Of a stretch of DNA of 47,063 nucleotides, positions 17,992-25,797 are shown piece by piece; position 1 is the stretch's first letter, and every line of letters begins with the position of its first letter. A program made the position numbers and the translations under genes. The notes below the pieces were generated by a model that was not told where the DNA came from, ran no database searches, and worked only from the letters and a program-made list of their open reading frames with translations. Source of the DNA: an uncultured Bacilli bacterium (GTDB taxonomy: Bacteria; Bacillota_I; Bacilli_A; RF39; UBA660); contig CANRJV010000007.1 of the NCBI GenBank assembly GCA_947631045.1, positions 1 to 47,063 on the forward strand, given 5' to 3'.

Positions 17992-19254
17992 ATGTTTAGT
18001 GGGTTTACTGGATTATTTAGTAAATCAAATAAAGATGTTAGAAAGAGAATCTACTTCACTCTTGCTTGTTTAGGAATATTTTGTTTAGGAACAACCATTA
18101 CTATTCCTTGGGCCTCAAGGATTTATCAAGATTTAGGCTTCCTAGAAATATTTAACTTAATGAGTGGTGGTGGACTTCAAAACTTTTCCATCTTTGCTTT
18201 AGGAGTTTCTCCTTATATCACAGCGTCTATTATTACGCAATTATTACAAATGGATATTATTCCTTACTTTAGTGAATTAAAAGATGAAGGATATACCGGA
18301 AGACAAAAGATGAATAAAATTACAAGATATTTATCTATTATCTTAGCATTTATTCAAGCTTATGCTTTATGTATTTTCTACATGAATGGTATGAGTACTT
18401 TAGATATGATTAAATCAGCCTTAGTTATGACAGCCGGTACAGCTTTCTGTTTATGGTTAGGTGATGAAATTACTAAAAAAGGTATTGGTAATGGTTCATC
18501 AATGATCATTATGGCTGGTATCATTCAAAGTATGCCAAGAGTCTTTGTGGGAGCTTATAATGCTTTTATCAATGGTTCATATCAATTAGGATTAGGAATT
18601 GTTCTATTTATAATATTTATTTTAGTTTATTTACTAGTATTAGTAGGAATTATTTATACGCAACTTGCGGAAAGAAGAATTCCTATTCAATATTCAAACC
18701 GGACAACAAGTGCTTATGGTGCTCAACAAAGTTATTTACCAATAAAGATTAATGCAGCAGGAGTTATTCCCGTAATATTTGCCCAAATATTACTAACAAT
18801 ACCTTCTACTATTGCGGCATTATTCAAAAATGAAGCGGTTATTAATTTTATTAATAAATATATTGTTTATACGTCTAATACCGGTTTGATACTTTATATA
18901 ATATTAATTATGTTCTTCGGATATTTTTATACATTTATGATAATGAATCCAGATGAAATGAGTAAGAACTTAAATGAAAGAGGAGGATATATTCCCGGAA
19001 TTAGACCTGGGGAAGATACTTCTAAATATATCTCTTCATCAATAAGTAAACTTACTATTGTCGGAAGTTTATTCCTAACTATTATTGCTATTTTACCAGT
19101 ATTAATTAGTAAATTTACGAATTTACCAAGTACAGTTACTATTGGTGGTACCGGCTTATTAATTGTGGTTGGTGTTGCCATTGAAACTTATAAACAAATG
19201 GAAAGTAGCTTAATGGCTAGAAGTTATAAAGAAAAAAGAAGAAGGTTAAGATAA
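17992..19254 (+). CDS. secY: Protein translocase channel subunit SecY
   Basis: The central pore of the Sec translocon in the cytoplasmic membrane, 420 residues with about ten hydrophobic segments. The plug and second helix region ISPYITAS-like SPYITASIITQLLQM, GNGSSMIIMAGI, the cytosolic loop ERRIPIQYSNRT and the C-terminal MNPDEMSKNLNERGGYIPGI are typical. Located between rplO and adk as in Bacillus. Confidence 0.96.
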   Translation: MFSGFTGLFSKSNKDVRKRIYFTLACLGIFCLGTTITIPWASRIYQDLGFLEIFNLMSGGGLQNFSIFALGVSPYITASIITQLLQMDIIPYFSELKDEGYTGRQKMNKITRYLSIILAFIQAYALCIFYMNGMSTLDMIKSALVMTAGTAFCLWLGDEITKKGIGNGSSMIIMAGIIQSMPRVFVGAYNAFINGSYQLGLGIVLFIIFILVYLLVLVGIIYTQLAERRIPIQYSNRTTSAYGAQQSYLPIKINAAGVIPVIFAQILLTIPSTIAALFKNEAVINFINKYIVYTSNTGLILYIILIMFFGYFYTFMIMNPDEMSKNLNERGGYIPGIRPGEDTSKYISSSISKLTIVGSLFLTIIAILPVLISKFTNLPSTVTIGGTGLLIVVGVAIETYKQMESSLMARSYKEKRRRLR

Positions 19255-19256
19255 AG

Positions 19257-19898
19257 ATGAAAAGTGTGATTTTTATTGCTCCTCCCGCTGCTGGTAAGGG
19301 AACCCATAGTAAGAGATTAGAAAGTCTAGGCTATATGCATATTTCCACGGGAGATATGTTAAGAGAAGAGATTAAAAAAAATACTCCAATGGGTAAGGAA
19401 ATTGAAAATATTATTAGTAAAGGCAATTTAGTTAGCGATGAATTAGTTCATGGATTAATTAAAAATTGTCTTGTTAATATTCGAACACCATTTATTTTAG
19501 ATGGTTATCCAAGAACCTTAAAACAAGCGGAAATGTTAGATAATTTATTTCAAGAATTAAAGATAACTAATTATGAAGTTATCTACTTAGATGTAAGTTT
19601 AGAAGAAGCAATGAAAAGAGCACTTGGTCGTCTAAGTTGTTCTTGCGGGGAAACTTATAACATTTATGATGAGAAATTTAAACCTCAAAAAGAAGGAATT
19701 TGTGATAAATGTGGTAGTGAGTTAGTTAAAAGAAGTGATGACAATGAAGAATCTTTCAAAGTCCGTTTTGAATCTTTTATAACGAATACGAAACCCATTA
19801 AAGAATATTATGAAAGAAAAAATAAATTACATTGCATTGATACAATGCACGAAAATGAAAAGATTACAGAAAGAATTAAGGAAATTTTAAATGATTAG
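19257..19898 (+). CDS. adk: Adenylate kinase with zinc LID and unusual P-loop
   Basis: Adenylate kinase interconverts ATP+AMP and 2 ADP, 213 residues. The LID has the Cys4 zinc site (CSCGETYN ... CDKCG) common in Gram-positives. STGDMLRE and LDGYPRT are the AMP-binding motifs. The P-loop reads APPAAGKGT where nearly all family members have GPPGAGKGT, so two glycines are alanines; the GKGT core is intact. Lies between secY and map and overlaps map by eight bases. Confidence 0.94.
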   Translation: MKSVIFIAPPAAGKGTHSKRLESLGYMHISTGDMLREEIKKNTPMGKEIENIISKGNLVSDELVHGLIKNCLVNIRTPFILDGYPRTLKQAEMLDNLFQELKITNYEVIYLDVSLEEAMKRALGRLSCSCGETYNIYDEKFKPQKEGICDKCGSELVKRSDDNEESFKVRFESFITNTKPIKEYYERKNKLHCIDTMHENEKITERIKEILND

Positions 19899-20634
19899 TA
19901 TAAAAAGCGAAAGAGAAATTGAATTAATGAAACATGCTGGGCATATCAATTATTTAACCCATCAGGAGGTTGCAAAAAATATTAAGCCAGGAATTAGTAC
20001 CAAAGCTTTAAATGATATTGCTCATAAGTTTATTATTAAAAATGATTGTGAACCATCATTCTTAGGATTTGAAGGTTACCCAGCAAGTATCTGTATCTCC
20101 ATCAATGACGAAGTTGTCCATGGTATTCCTTCTAAAAGAAAAATTAAAGAAGGAGACGTGGTTTCAGTAGACATTGGTGTTTCATATAAAGGATATCATT
20201 CTGATTCAGCCAATACGTATATTGTTGGACATACTTCTAAAGAAGTCGAAGATTTAGTTGAAAATACTAAAAAATCTTTATACGAGGGGTTGAGTGTTAT
20301 CAAAGATGGTGTTAAAATAAGCGCCATTGGAAGCAAAATTGAAAGTTTTGCAAAGAAAAATAATTTAGGAGTTGTAAGAGAACTTGTGGGGCATGGGGTT
20401 GGTACCAGTGTTCATGAAGATCCGGATGTTCCTAATTATTATACTAGTGATCCAACTAGATTAAAGGCAGGTATGGTAATTGCTGTTGAACCAATGCTTA
20501 ACTTGGGTAGGGAAGATATATACATGGAAGATGATGACTGGACAATTAAAACCGATGATGGCCTTCCAAGTGCCCACTTTGAACATACAGTATTAGTTAC
20601 CAAAGATGGATTTGTTATATTAACAGGAGAGTGA
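19891..20634 (+). CDS. map: Methionine aminopeptidase type I
   Basis: Removes the N-terminal Met from nascent proteins, 247 residues. The five metal ligands are visible: Asp in [19 protein letters not shown] (two), His in [11 protein letters not shown], Glu in AVEPMLN and Glu in FEHTVLVT. It ends in TGA, direct evidence that TGA is a stop codon here. The start lies inside the end of adk. Confidence 0.96.
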   Translation: MISIKSEREIELMKHAGHINYLTHQEVAKNIKPGISTKALNDIAHKFIIKNDCEPSFLGFEGYPASICISINDEVVHGIPSKRKIKEGDVVSVDIGVSYKGYHSDSANTYIVGHTSKEVEDLVENTKKSLYEGLSVIKDGVKISAIGSKIESFAKKNNLGVVRELVGHGVGTSVHEDPDVPNYYTSDPTRLKAGMVIAVEPMLNLGREDIYMEDDDWTIKTDDGLPSAHFEHTVLVTKDGFVILTGE

Positions 20635-20639
20635 GAAAA

Positions 20640-20882
20640 TTGGCAGAATCCAAAAATAAAGACCAAAAAAAGAATGATAAAATTGAAGTAGAAGGCAAGG
20701 TCATTGAAGTATTAAAAGGTTCCGATTATTTAGTGGAACTAGCTAATGGCCATACTGTAAAAGCCTACGTTTCTGGTAAAATGCGCATTAACATGATACG
20801 TATTCTACCAGGTGATACCGTTACAGTACAATTATCGCCTTATGATTTAACACGTGGGATTATAACATGGAATAGAAGATAG
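20640..20882 (+). CDS. infA: Translation initiation factor IF-1
   Basis: IF-1 occupies the ribosomal A site during initiation. The OB-fold [25 protein letters not shown] and ISGKMR-like [16 protein letters not shown] are standard. I start at TTG 20640, ten bases after AGGAG; the GTG at 20631 used by the ORF track touches the ribosome site. This gives 80 residues, with about eight Lys-rich residues more than usual at the N-terminus. Confidence 0.9.
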   Translation: MAESKNKDQKKNDKIEVEGKVIEVLKGSDYLVELANGHTVKAYVSGKMRINMIRILPGDTVTVQLSPYDLTRGIITWNRR

Positions 20883-20893
20883 GAGAGTTATTT

Positions 20894-21007
20894 ATGAAAG
20901 TTAGACCATCAGTAAAGAAAATTTGTAAAAAATGTAAAATTATTAGAAGAAATGGAAAAGTTATGGTTATTTGTGATAACCCTAAACATAAACAAGTACA
21001 AGGTTAG
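20894..21007 (+). CDS. rpmJ: Ribosomal protein L36 (bL36), zinc form
   Basis: Too short for the ORF track. The 37-residue translation [20 protein letters not shown] ... [12 protein letters not shown] is a complete L36 with the Cys-Cys-Cys-His zinc site. AGGAG precedes the ATG, and the position between infA and rpsM is the usual one. Confidence 0.96.
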   Translation: MKVRPSVKKICKKCKIIRRNGKVMVICDNPKHKQVQG

Positions 21008-21017
21008 GAGGATTTAG

Positions 21018-21392
21018 ATGGCAAGAATTAAAAATATCGATTTACCAAACGAAAAACATACTTGCATTGGGCTTACCGCTATTTATGGTATAGGTCGTCC
21101 ACTTGCAAAAACTATTTGTAAAGATGCAAAAGTCGATCCAGAAAAGAAAATTAAAGATTTAACTGATGATGAAATTAATAATTTACGTAAAGAAGTAGAT
21201 AAATATGTTGTTGAAGGTGATTTACGTAGAGATGTTCAAATGAACATTAAAAATAAAATGGAAATTAATTGTTATGAAGGAATTAGACATAAAAAAGGTC
21301 TACCAGTAAGAGGTCAAAGAACTAGTCGTAATGCGAGAACTCGTAAAGGTAGAGGTAAAGTTGTGGCTAATAAGAAAAAGGTTGGAAAGTAG
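21018..21392 (+). CDS. rpsM: Ribosomal protein S13 (uS13)
   Basis: S13 of the 30S head, 124 residues. [27 protein letters not shown] and the C-terminal [10 protein letters not shown]-like [20 protein letters not shown] are typical. Confidence 0.96.
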   Translation: MARIKNIDLPNEKHTCIGLTAIYGIGRPLAKTICKDAKVDPEKKIKDLTDDEINNLRKEVDKYVVEGDLRRDVQMNIKNKMEINCYEGIRHKKGLPVRGQRTSRNARTRKGRGKVVANKKKVGK

Positions 21393-21402
21393 AGGTTAAC
21401 TT

Positions 21403-21786
21403 ATGGCATATAATAGAAGAAAAAGAAAAGTTAAAAAGAATATTCCAGAAGCTATTGCCCATATTCAAGCAACTTATAATAACACCATTGTTACTATTTC
21501 TGATAAAGATGGAAATGCTATTAGTTGGTCAAGTGCTGGAAGAATTGGTTATTTAGGAAGTAAAAAGAAAACTCCTTATGCTGCTGGACTTACTGCTGAA
21601 GCTGCTGCAGCCGCTGCCATTGAACAAGGGGTTCAAAAAGTAGAAGTACATGTTAAGGGACTAGCACCAGGAAGAGAAAACGCAATCAGATCTTTACAAA
21701 GTGCCGGACTTGAAGTTACAAGTATAATTGATGAAACTCCAGTTCCTCACAATGGTTGTCGTCCACCAAAAAGACCAAGAAATTAA
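21403..21786 (+). CDS. rpsK: Ribosomal protein S11 (uS11)
   Basis: S11 of the 30S platform, 127 residues. [20 protein letters not shown] and the end [18 protein letters not shown] are diagnostic. Confidence 0.96.
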   Translation: MAYNRRKRKVKKNIPEAIAHIQATYNNTIVTISDKDGNAISWSSAGRIGYLGSKKKTPYAAGLTAEAAAAAAIEQGVQKVEVHVKGLAPGRENAIRSLQSAGLEVTSIIDETPVPHNGCRPPKRPRN

Positions 21787-21810
21787 TAATAGAAAGGGAA
21801 TTATTGTATT

Positions 21811-22758
21811 ATGATGATAAAATTTGAAAAACCAGAATACAAAATTACTGAATATCAAGAAAACAATTTTTATGGAAAATTTGAAATTGATCCATTAGAA
21901 AGAGGATTTGGTACCACTTTAGGAAATGCTTTAAGAAGAGTGCTTTTATCTAGCCTTCCTGGTAGTGCTGTTACTAGTATTAAAATCGATGGCGTTTTAC
22001 ATGAATTCCAAAAAATTGAAGGGGTTGTAGAAGACGTTACCTCAATCGTTTTAGCAATTAAGAACTTAGTTGTTAAAAACCATTCTGATGAACCTAAAAC
22101 TTTAAGACTTAGTGCTTCAAGTGAAGGACCTGTTACGGCTTCCATGATTGAAAAAGATGCTGAAGTAGAAGTTATTAATGGTGATTTAGTTATTTGTAAT
22201 CTTGTTAGTGGTGGTAAAATCAATATGGAAATGACTGTGGAAAATGGTCGTGGCTATGTTGAAGCCAAAGAAAATAAGAAAAGATTAGAAGATGCTTCAG
22301 TAGGAACTATTGCTATTGATTCATCTTATTCACCAATCGAACTTGTTAAATATGAAGTTGTTGATACACGGGTTGGTCAAAATGAAAATTATGATAAATT
22401 AATTATGGAAGTATCTACTAATGGTAGTATGTCTCCTGAAGAAGCGCTAGCCTTAGCGGCAAAAATATTAGTAGAACATTTCAACATTATTGCTGATTTA
22501 AATTCTATTAGTGATTTCTCAGGATTAATGCAAGAGAAGAAAGTAGATACAATTACCAAGACACTAGAAACCCCAATTGAAGAAGTTGAATTTAGTGTTA
22601 GAGCATACAATTGCTTAAAAAGAGCGGGTATTCATACCGTTCAAGATTTAGTTGATAAAAGAGAAATAGAAGTTACGAAGATTAGAAACTTAGGAAAGAA
22701 GAGTCTAAAAGAAGTTCTTGATAAAGTTGCTGATTTAGGACTTACATTTAAGGAGTAA
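21811..22758 (+). CDS. rpoA: RNA polymerase alpha subunit
   Basis: Alpha assembles RNA polymerase and binds UP elements, 315 residues. The N-terminal domain has FGTTLGNALRRVLLSSLPG; the C-terminal domain has VRAYNCLKRAGIHTVQDLVDK and IRNLGKKSLKEVLDKV. Either of the first two ATG codons could be used; AAAGGGAA lies about ten bases before the first. The alpha-CTD-like repeats of the protein at 25798 resemble this domain. Confidence 0.96.
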   Translation: MMIKFEKPEYKITEYQENNFYGKFEIDPLERGFGTTLGNALRRVLLSSLPGSAVTSIKIDGVLHEFQKIEGVVEDVTSIVLAIKNLVVKNHSDEPKTLRLSASSEGPVTASMIEKDAEVEVINGDLVICNLVSGGKINMEMTVENGRGYVEAKENKKRLEDASVGTIAIDSSYSPIELVKYEVVDTRVGQNENYDKLIMEVSTNGSMSPEEALALAAKILVEHFNIIADLNSISDFSGLMQEKKVDTITKTLETPIEEVEFSVRAYNCLKRAGIHTVQDLVDKREIEVTKIRNLGKKSLKEVLDKVADLGLTFKE

Positions 22759-22763
22759 TAACT

Positions 22764-23102
22764 ATGTATAGAAAATTAGGAAGAGAAACAAGAATAAGAA
22801 GAAGCATTTTAGCAGGACTTACTAAAGATGTTATTATGCATGAATCTATCGTAACAACTGAAGCAAGAGCTAAAGAAGTTCGTAAATTTGTTGATAAAAT
22901 GATTACTTATGGTAAAAGAGGTACTTTAGTATCTCGTCGTAAAGCATTAGCTTTCTTACATAATGATAATGAAGTAGTTAGCAAAGTATTTAACGAACTT
23001 GCTCCAAAATATCAAGATCGTAATGGTGGTTATACAAGAATTATTAAAATTAATGAGCGCCGTGGCGATGATGCTTTAGAAGTTAGATTAGAATTAGTTT
23101 AG
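22764..23102 (+). CDS. rplQ: Ribosomal protein L17 (bL17)
   Basis: L17 at the tunnel exit, 112 residues, starting MYRKLGRETRIRRSIL and ending with GDDALEVRLELV. Last gene of the cluster; a terminator follows eight bases after the stop. Confidence 0.95.
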   Translation: MYRKLGRETRIRRSILAGLTKDVIMHESIVTTEARAKEVRKFVDKMITYGKRGTLVSRRKALAFLHNDNEVVSKVFNELAPKYQDRNGGYTRIIKINERRGDDALEVRLELV

Positions 23103-23109
23103 AAAAATT

Positions 23110-23137
23110 ACTACTAGCCTATGTTAGTAGTTTTTTT
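23110..23137 (+). terminator. Terminator of the ribosomal cluster
   Basis: ACTACTA and TAGTAGT form a seven-base-pair stem with an eight-base loop, followed by a run of T. Confidence 0.8.
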
Positions 23138-23141
23138 GTGG

Positions 23142-23357
23142 CTATTTTTTAGACTCAATAATTATATTTAAATTTTCCTTTTTTGCAATTTCTAATAATA
23201 ATTCAAAATCAAAATTTCTTTGTCCATATTCATAATATTGAATGGCTGTTTTAGTTCTGTTAATATTTGCTCCAAAGTCTTTTTGAGTTTTACCAGTATA
23301 TTCTCTAATCATTTTAAAAACTTCATTTGCTTTATAGTTATTTGCTACTATTTTCAA
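23142..23357 (-). CDS. XRE-like regulator, module 2
   Basis: A helix-turn-helix protein of about 71 residues (MIREYTGKTQKDFGANINRTKTAIQYYEYGQ), with a C-terminal segment LLLEIAKKENLNIIIE. I start at TTG 23357 because AGAGGTGAT lies at ribosome-site distance; the ORF-track ATG nine codons upstream has none. It differs from the module 1 and 3 regulators in sequence but has the same position and divergent orientation relative to the variable protein. Overlapping palindromes in the shared promoter region are the likely operator. Confidence 0.75.
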   Translation of the reverse strand: MKIVANNYKANEVFKMIREYTGKTQKDFGANINRTKTAIQYYEYGQRNFDFELLLEIAKKENLNIIIESKK

Positions 23358-23369
23358 ATTAATCACCTC

Positions 23370-23398
23370 TTGACAAGCATACAATATGTTGGTATTAT
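23370..23398 (+). promoter_or_regulatory. Module 2 promoter
   Basis: TTGACA (23370-23375) and TATTAT (23393-23398) are 17 bases apart, a near-consensus promoter for the surface protein at 23515. The left half of the operator lies in the spacer. Confidence 0.7.
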
Positions 23399-23426
23399 TT
23401 TATTGAAAATGCCAACATATTGTTGG
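23382..23426. promoter_or_regulatory. Module 2 operator, overlapping inverted repeats
   Basis: CAATATGTTGG (23382) returns as its complement CCAACATATTG (23412), and the second copy is itself part of a perfect palindrome CCAACATATTGTTGG. This gives three half-sites over and just downstream of the promoter -10 box. Confidence 0.7.
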
Positions 23427-23514
23427 CCACAATATAAAAGTATTGAATATATACAAGATAGAATTTTTTTAATTTGTTATTAATATTCGGTATTATAAAC
23501 AAGGAGAAAAAAAT

Positions 23515-25122
23515 ATGGAAGAAAAATTAAAGAATAAAAAGGTTATAGTAGTAAGTAGTATTATACTAGTAATAACTATAGTTGTATTATTAGTAATAAC
23601 ATTAAAAGACAGTTATGCTTATTATGGTGGTAGTAATGAATTACCAATAATAGAAGCTACAATAGGAAAATTAAAACCCACAATAGATAAAGTATATATT
23701 GAAAATGAAAATAAACAATATACCAATAATCCAAATCCAAATGTTACAATAACTTGGAGTGATGATAATATAACAGAGTATTGTGTAACATTAGATAGTA
23801 ACTGTACTGAATTTAATCAATTATCCGATACTGATACAAGTAAAAAAAGTGTAACTGCAACAAATCAAATAACATTAAGTGGAGAAGGACCCCATACAGT
23901 AAATGTCTATATAAAAAATAAGTATGGATATACATCAGAAGTTAAAAGTGATCAAATAACCTTAGATACAACACCACCAGCAATAAAGAGTTTATCAACA
24001 ACCGAAATAAAAGAGACAAGTGTAACAATAAAAGTAACAGCCAATAGTGGAGATATAAGTGGAATAAAACAATATTGTTATAGTACAACAGGAAGTGATT
24101 ATAAATGTGAAAATATGGTAAATGGAGAGAAGACATTTACTATAAGTGGATTAGAGGGTGGAAAAAGTTATACATTATATATTTATTTAACAGATAATGC
24201 AGGAAATAATAGTGTTCCAACCCAACAAAAATTTACAACAATATCAAAATCGGCCAAAGATGTGGTAGTTGCTACTTCTAAGAGTCTTGAAACAGAAGAA
24301 AAGATGAAATCAAGAAATGCTCAGATAAGTGGCACACAAGATGATTTAAGAAGATTTGTCGGACCATATACAACAGTAAATGATAACTTTATCTGTTTTG
24401 GAACAACTGATAAAGATGAATGCACAAGTAATAGAGATACCTATATGTATCGAATAATGGGGATAGATACAAGTGGTAGATTAAAATTAATCAAAGCAAC
24501 AAAAATAGTAACAGATAATCGAAAGACATTTCAATGGAATTTTATATATAATAGTATTGTAAAATGGAATGCATCAGATTTATATAAAGGATTGAATGGT
24601 GAAAGCCCACAACCTTCAAATAGTTCTGCATGTAATCAATGCTTTGTAGGTAATAGCAAATATAGTTATATGCAAGAGGTTCAATGGACAGATTTAATAG
24701 ATCCAACAACATATTATATAGGAAACTCAAAAGTCACTAATAATCCGACAGTATTTCAAAATGAAAGAGGAGAAAGTTTTGATAATGCAAAAATAAGCTT
24801 GATGTACTTAAGTGATTACTTATATGCTAATAATGGAGCAGCAGATAAAAGCAATTGGTTATTAATGGCAAATGGATTAAATGGAGTGACCAATACACCA
24901 AACGGCACAGATGCTCCTTCTGCGGAGAATGAATGGACAATGACTAGGCATGATTACGACACCGACCATTACACTGCGTGGTATGTGGTTAAAAACGGGA
25001 CATCGAGTTGGGATGGTTTTCGCGATACGTGGGCGGTTCGTCCAGTCTTCTATTTGAAGTCAACTATACAAATATCAGATGGAAATGGACAAATAGAAAC
25101 TCCGTATATGATTGCTCCTTAA
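23515..25122 (+). CDS. Surface protein with hypervariable C-terminal region, paralog 2
   Basis: A 535-residue paralog of the protein at 6528. The N-terminal anchor (VIVVSSIILVITIVVLLVITL) and SYAYYGGSNELPIIEATIG are nearly identical to paralog 3 even in DNA. An Ig-like domain (about 35-150), a fibronectin-like domain (about 155-245) and a C-terminal DUF6273-like domain with DDLRRFVGPY, YMYRIMGIDTSGRLKLIKAT and WAVRPVFYLKS follow. The variable stretch covers residues 479-506. AAGGAG lies before the ATG. The DNA just after the stop (GGACAGTTTTA) is shared with paralog 1. A role as a diversified surface ligand-binder is inferred. Confidence 0.85.
   Translation: MEEKLKNKKVIVVSSIILVITIVVLLVITLKDSYAYYGGSNELPIIEATIGKLKPTIDKVYIENENKQYTNNPNPNVTITWSDDNITEYCVTLDSNCTEFNQLSDTDTSKKSVTATNQITLSGEGPHTVNVYIKNKYGYTSEVKSDQITLDTTPPAIKSLSTTEIKETSVTIKVTANSGDISGIKQYCYSTTGSDYKCENMVNGEKTFTISGLEGGKSYTLYIYLTDNAGNNSVPTQQKFTTISKSAKDVVVATSKSLETEEKMKSRNAQISGTQDDLRRFVGPYTTVNDNFICFGTTDKDECTSNRDTYMYRIMGIDTSGRLKLIKATKIVTDNRKTFQWNFIYNSIVKWNASDLYKGLNGESPQPSNSSACNQCFVGNSKYSYMQEVQWTDLIDPTTYYIGNSKVTNNPTVFQNERGESFDNAKISLMYLSDYLYANNGAADKSNWLLMANGLNGVTNTPNGTDAPSAENEWTMTRHDYDTDHYTAWYVVKNGTSSWDGFRDTWAVRPVFYLKSTIQISDGNGQIETPYMIAP
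24949..25032 (+). other. Putative DGR variable region VR2
   Basis: A 28-codon variable stretch between the same constant flanks as VR1 and VR3. Codons 1-14 share all third bases with VR1 while first and second bases vary. From codon 15 on, seven third bases also differ, suggesting a different template for this half or a diverged one. Confidence 0.7.
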
Positions 25123-25232
25123 TTCTGGACAGTTTTATATGGAGATGGATGAATAATGAAAAAAATCAATATTTTTTCTTTTCCTAAATTTAAATTTAAA
25201 AATAATAAATTTGATAATTAATTTTAAAAAAA

Positions 25233-25287
25233 TCTTAACACTTTTTTTCTAGTTTAATCTTTACAAAATAGAGATAAAGTGTTAAGA
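25233..25287 (+). promoter_or_regulatory. Long inverted repeat before the sigma-4-like gene
   Basis: TCTTAACACTTT and its exact complement AAAGTGTTAAGA are 31 bases apart, ending 28 bases before the next start codon. They could form an RNA stem or be paired protein-binding sites. Otherwise the space after paralog 2 holds only a 21-codon open frame at 25156 with no support. Confidence 0.5.
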
Positions 25288-25315
25288 TAACAAGCGTATT
25301 TTTAAGGGGGATATT

Positions 25316-25792
25316 ATGGAATTTGTAGAGGAATTAAAATCAGAAGTTTTTAAACAATTTCCTGAATTGGAACAAGAATATGATATTAATGTAGATTTAC
25401 AAAGAAACTTTATTAAACTTTGTTATGCTTTGATGCATTTGGAATTAAAAAGTACTAGTCCTTTTTTAGAAAGAGAATTTACCTTTTTAAGAAAAAGATT
25501 TGGTATTTTACCAAGTGGGGCTAAGATATATGCTGTCGTAGGAAGAGAGCTAGGTTATAACGAAGCGCAATCTTATTTGCAAAAGAAAATAATTTTTGAA
25601 AAGATCCAACATGTTATTTTATATGGTATTTATGTGCCTGATGAATATTTATATTTTAAAAGATCTAAAGAATATCAAGAATATGCTAATTTGGATATGC
25701 AATTAAGGAAAGTCTTTTATAAACAATACTATGATTATATTAATGGGGTAGCAGCTGAAGAAATTGTTGAAGATTCGAAAAGAAGTAGATAG
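25316..25792 (+). CDS. Sigma-region-4-like helix-turn-helix protein, unknown
   Basis: A 158-residue protein preceded by AAGGGGG. Residues about 50-100 (FTFLRKRFGILPSGAKIYAVVGRELGYNEAQSYLQKKI) follow the pattern of sigma-70 region 4, where a LRxRFG segment leads into the promoter-binding helix-turn-helix. The rest is helical, with no region 2, so it is not a full sigma factor. The gene right after it has the same LRKRFG segment, so the two may act together in transcription control. Resemblance was judged by eye only. Confidence 0.55.
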   Translation: MEFVEELKSEVFKQFPELEQEYDINVDLQRNFIKLCYALMHLELKSTSPFLEREFTFLRKRFGILPSGAKIYAVVGRELGYNEAQSYLQKKIIFEKIQHVILYGIYVPDEYLYFKRSKEYQEYANLDMQLRKVFYKQYYDYINGVAAEEIVEDSKRSR

Positions 25793-25797
25793 ATCTT

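Noticed and set aside
9183-22610. Minus-strand ORFs throughout the ribosomal cluster
   Set aside because: All lie opposite well-identified ribosomal or transcription genes and have no ribosome sites or family patterns; they are shadows.
23220-23483. Plus-strand ORF opposite the module 2 regulator
   Set aside because: It is antisense to a recognisable helix-turn-helix gene and runs through the operator and promoter.
25156-25221. 21-codon open frame after paralog 2
   Set aside because: Very short, low-complexity Lys/Phe/Asn sequence in AT-rich DNA, with no similarity I recognise.
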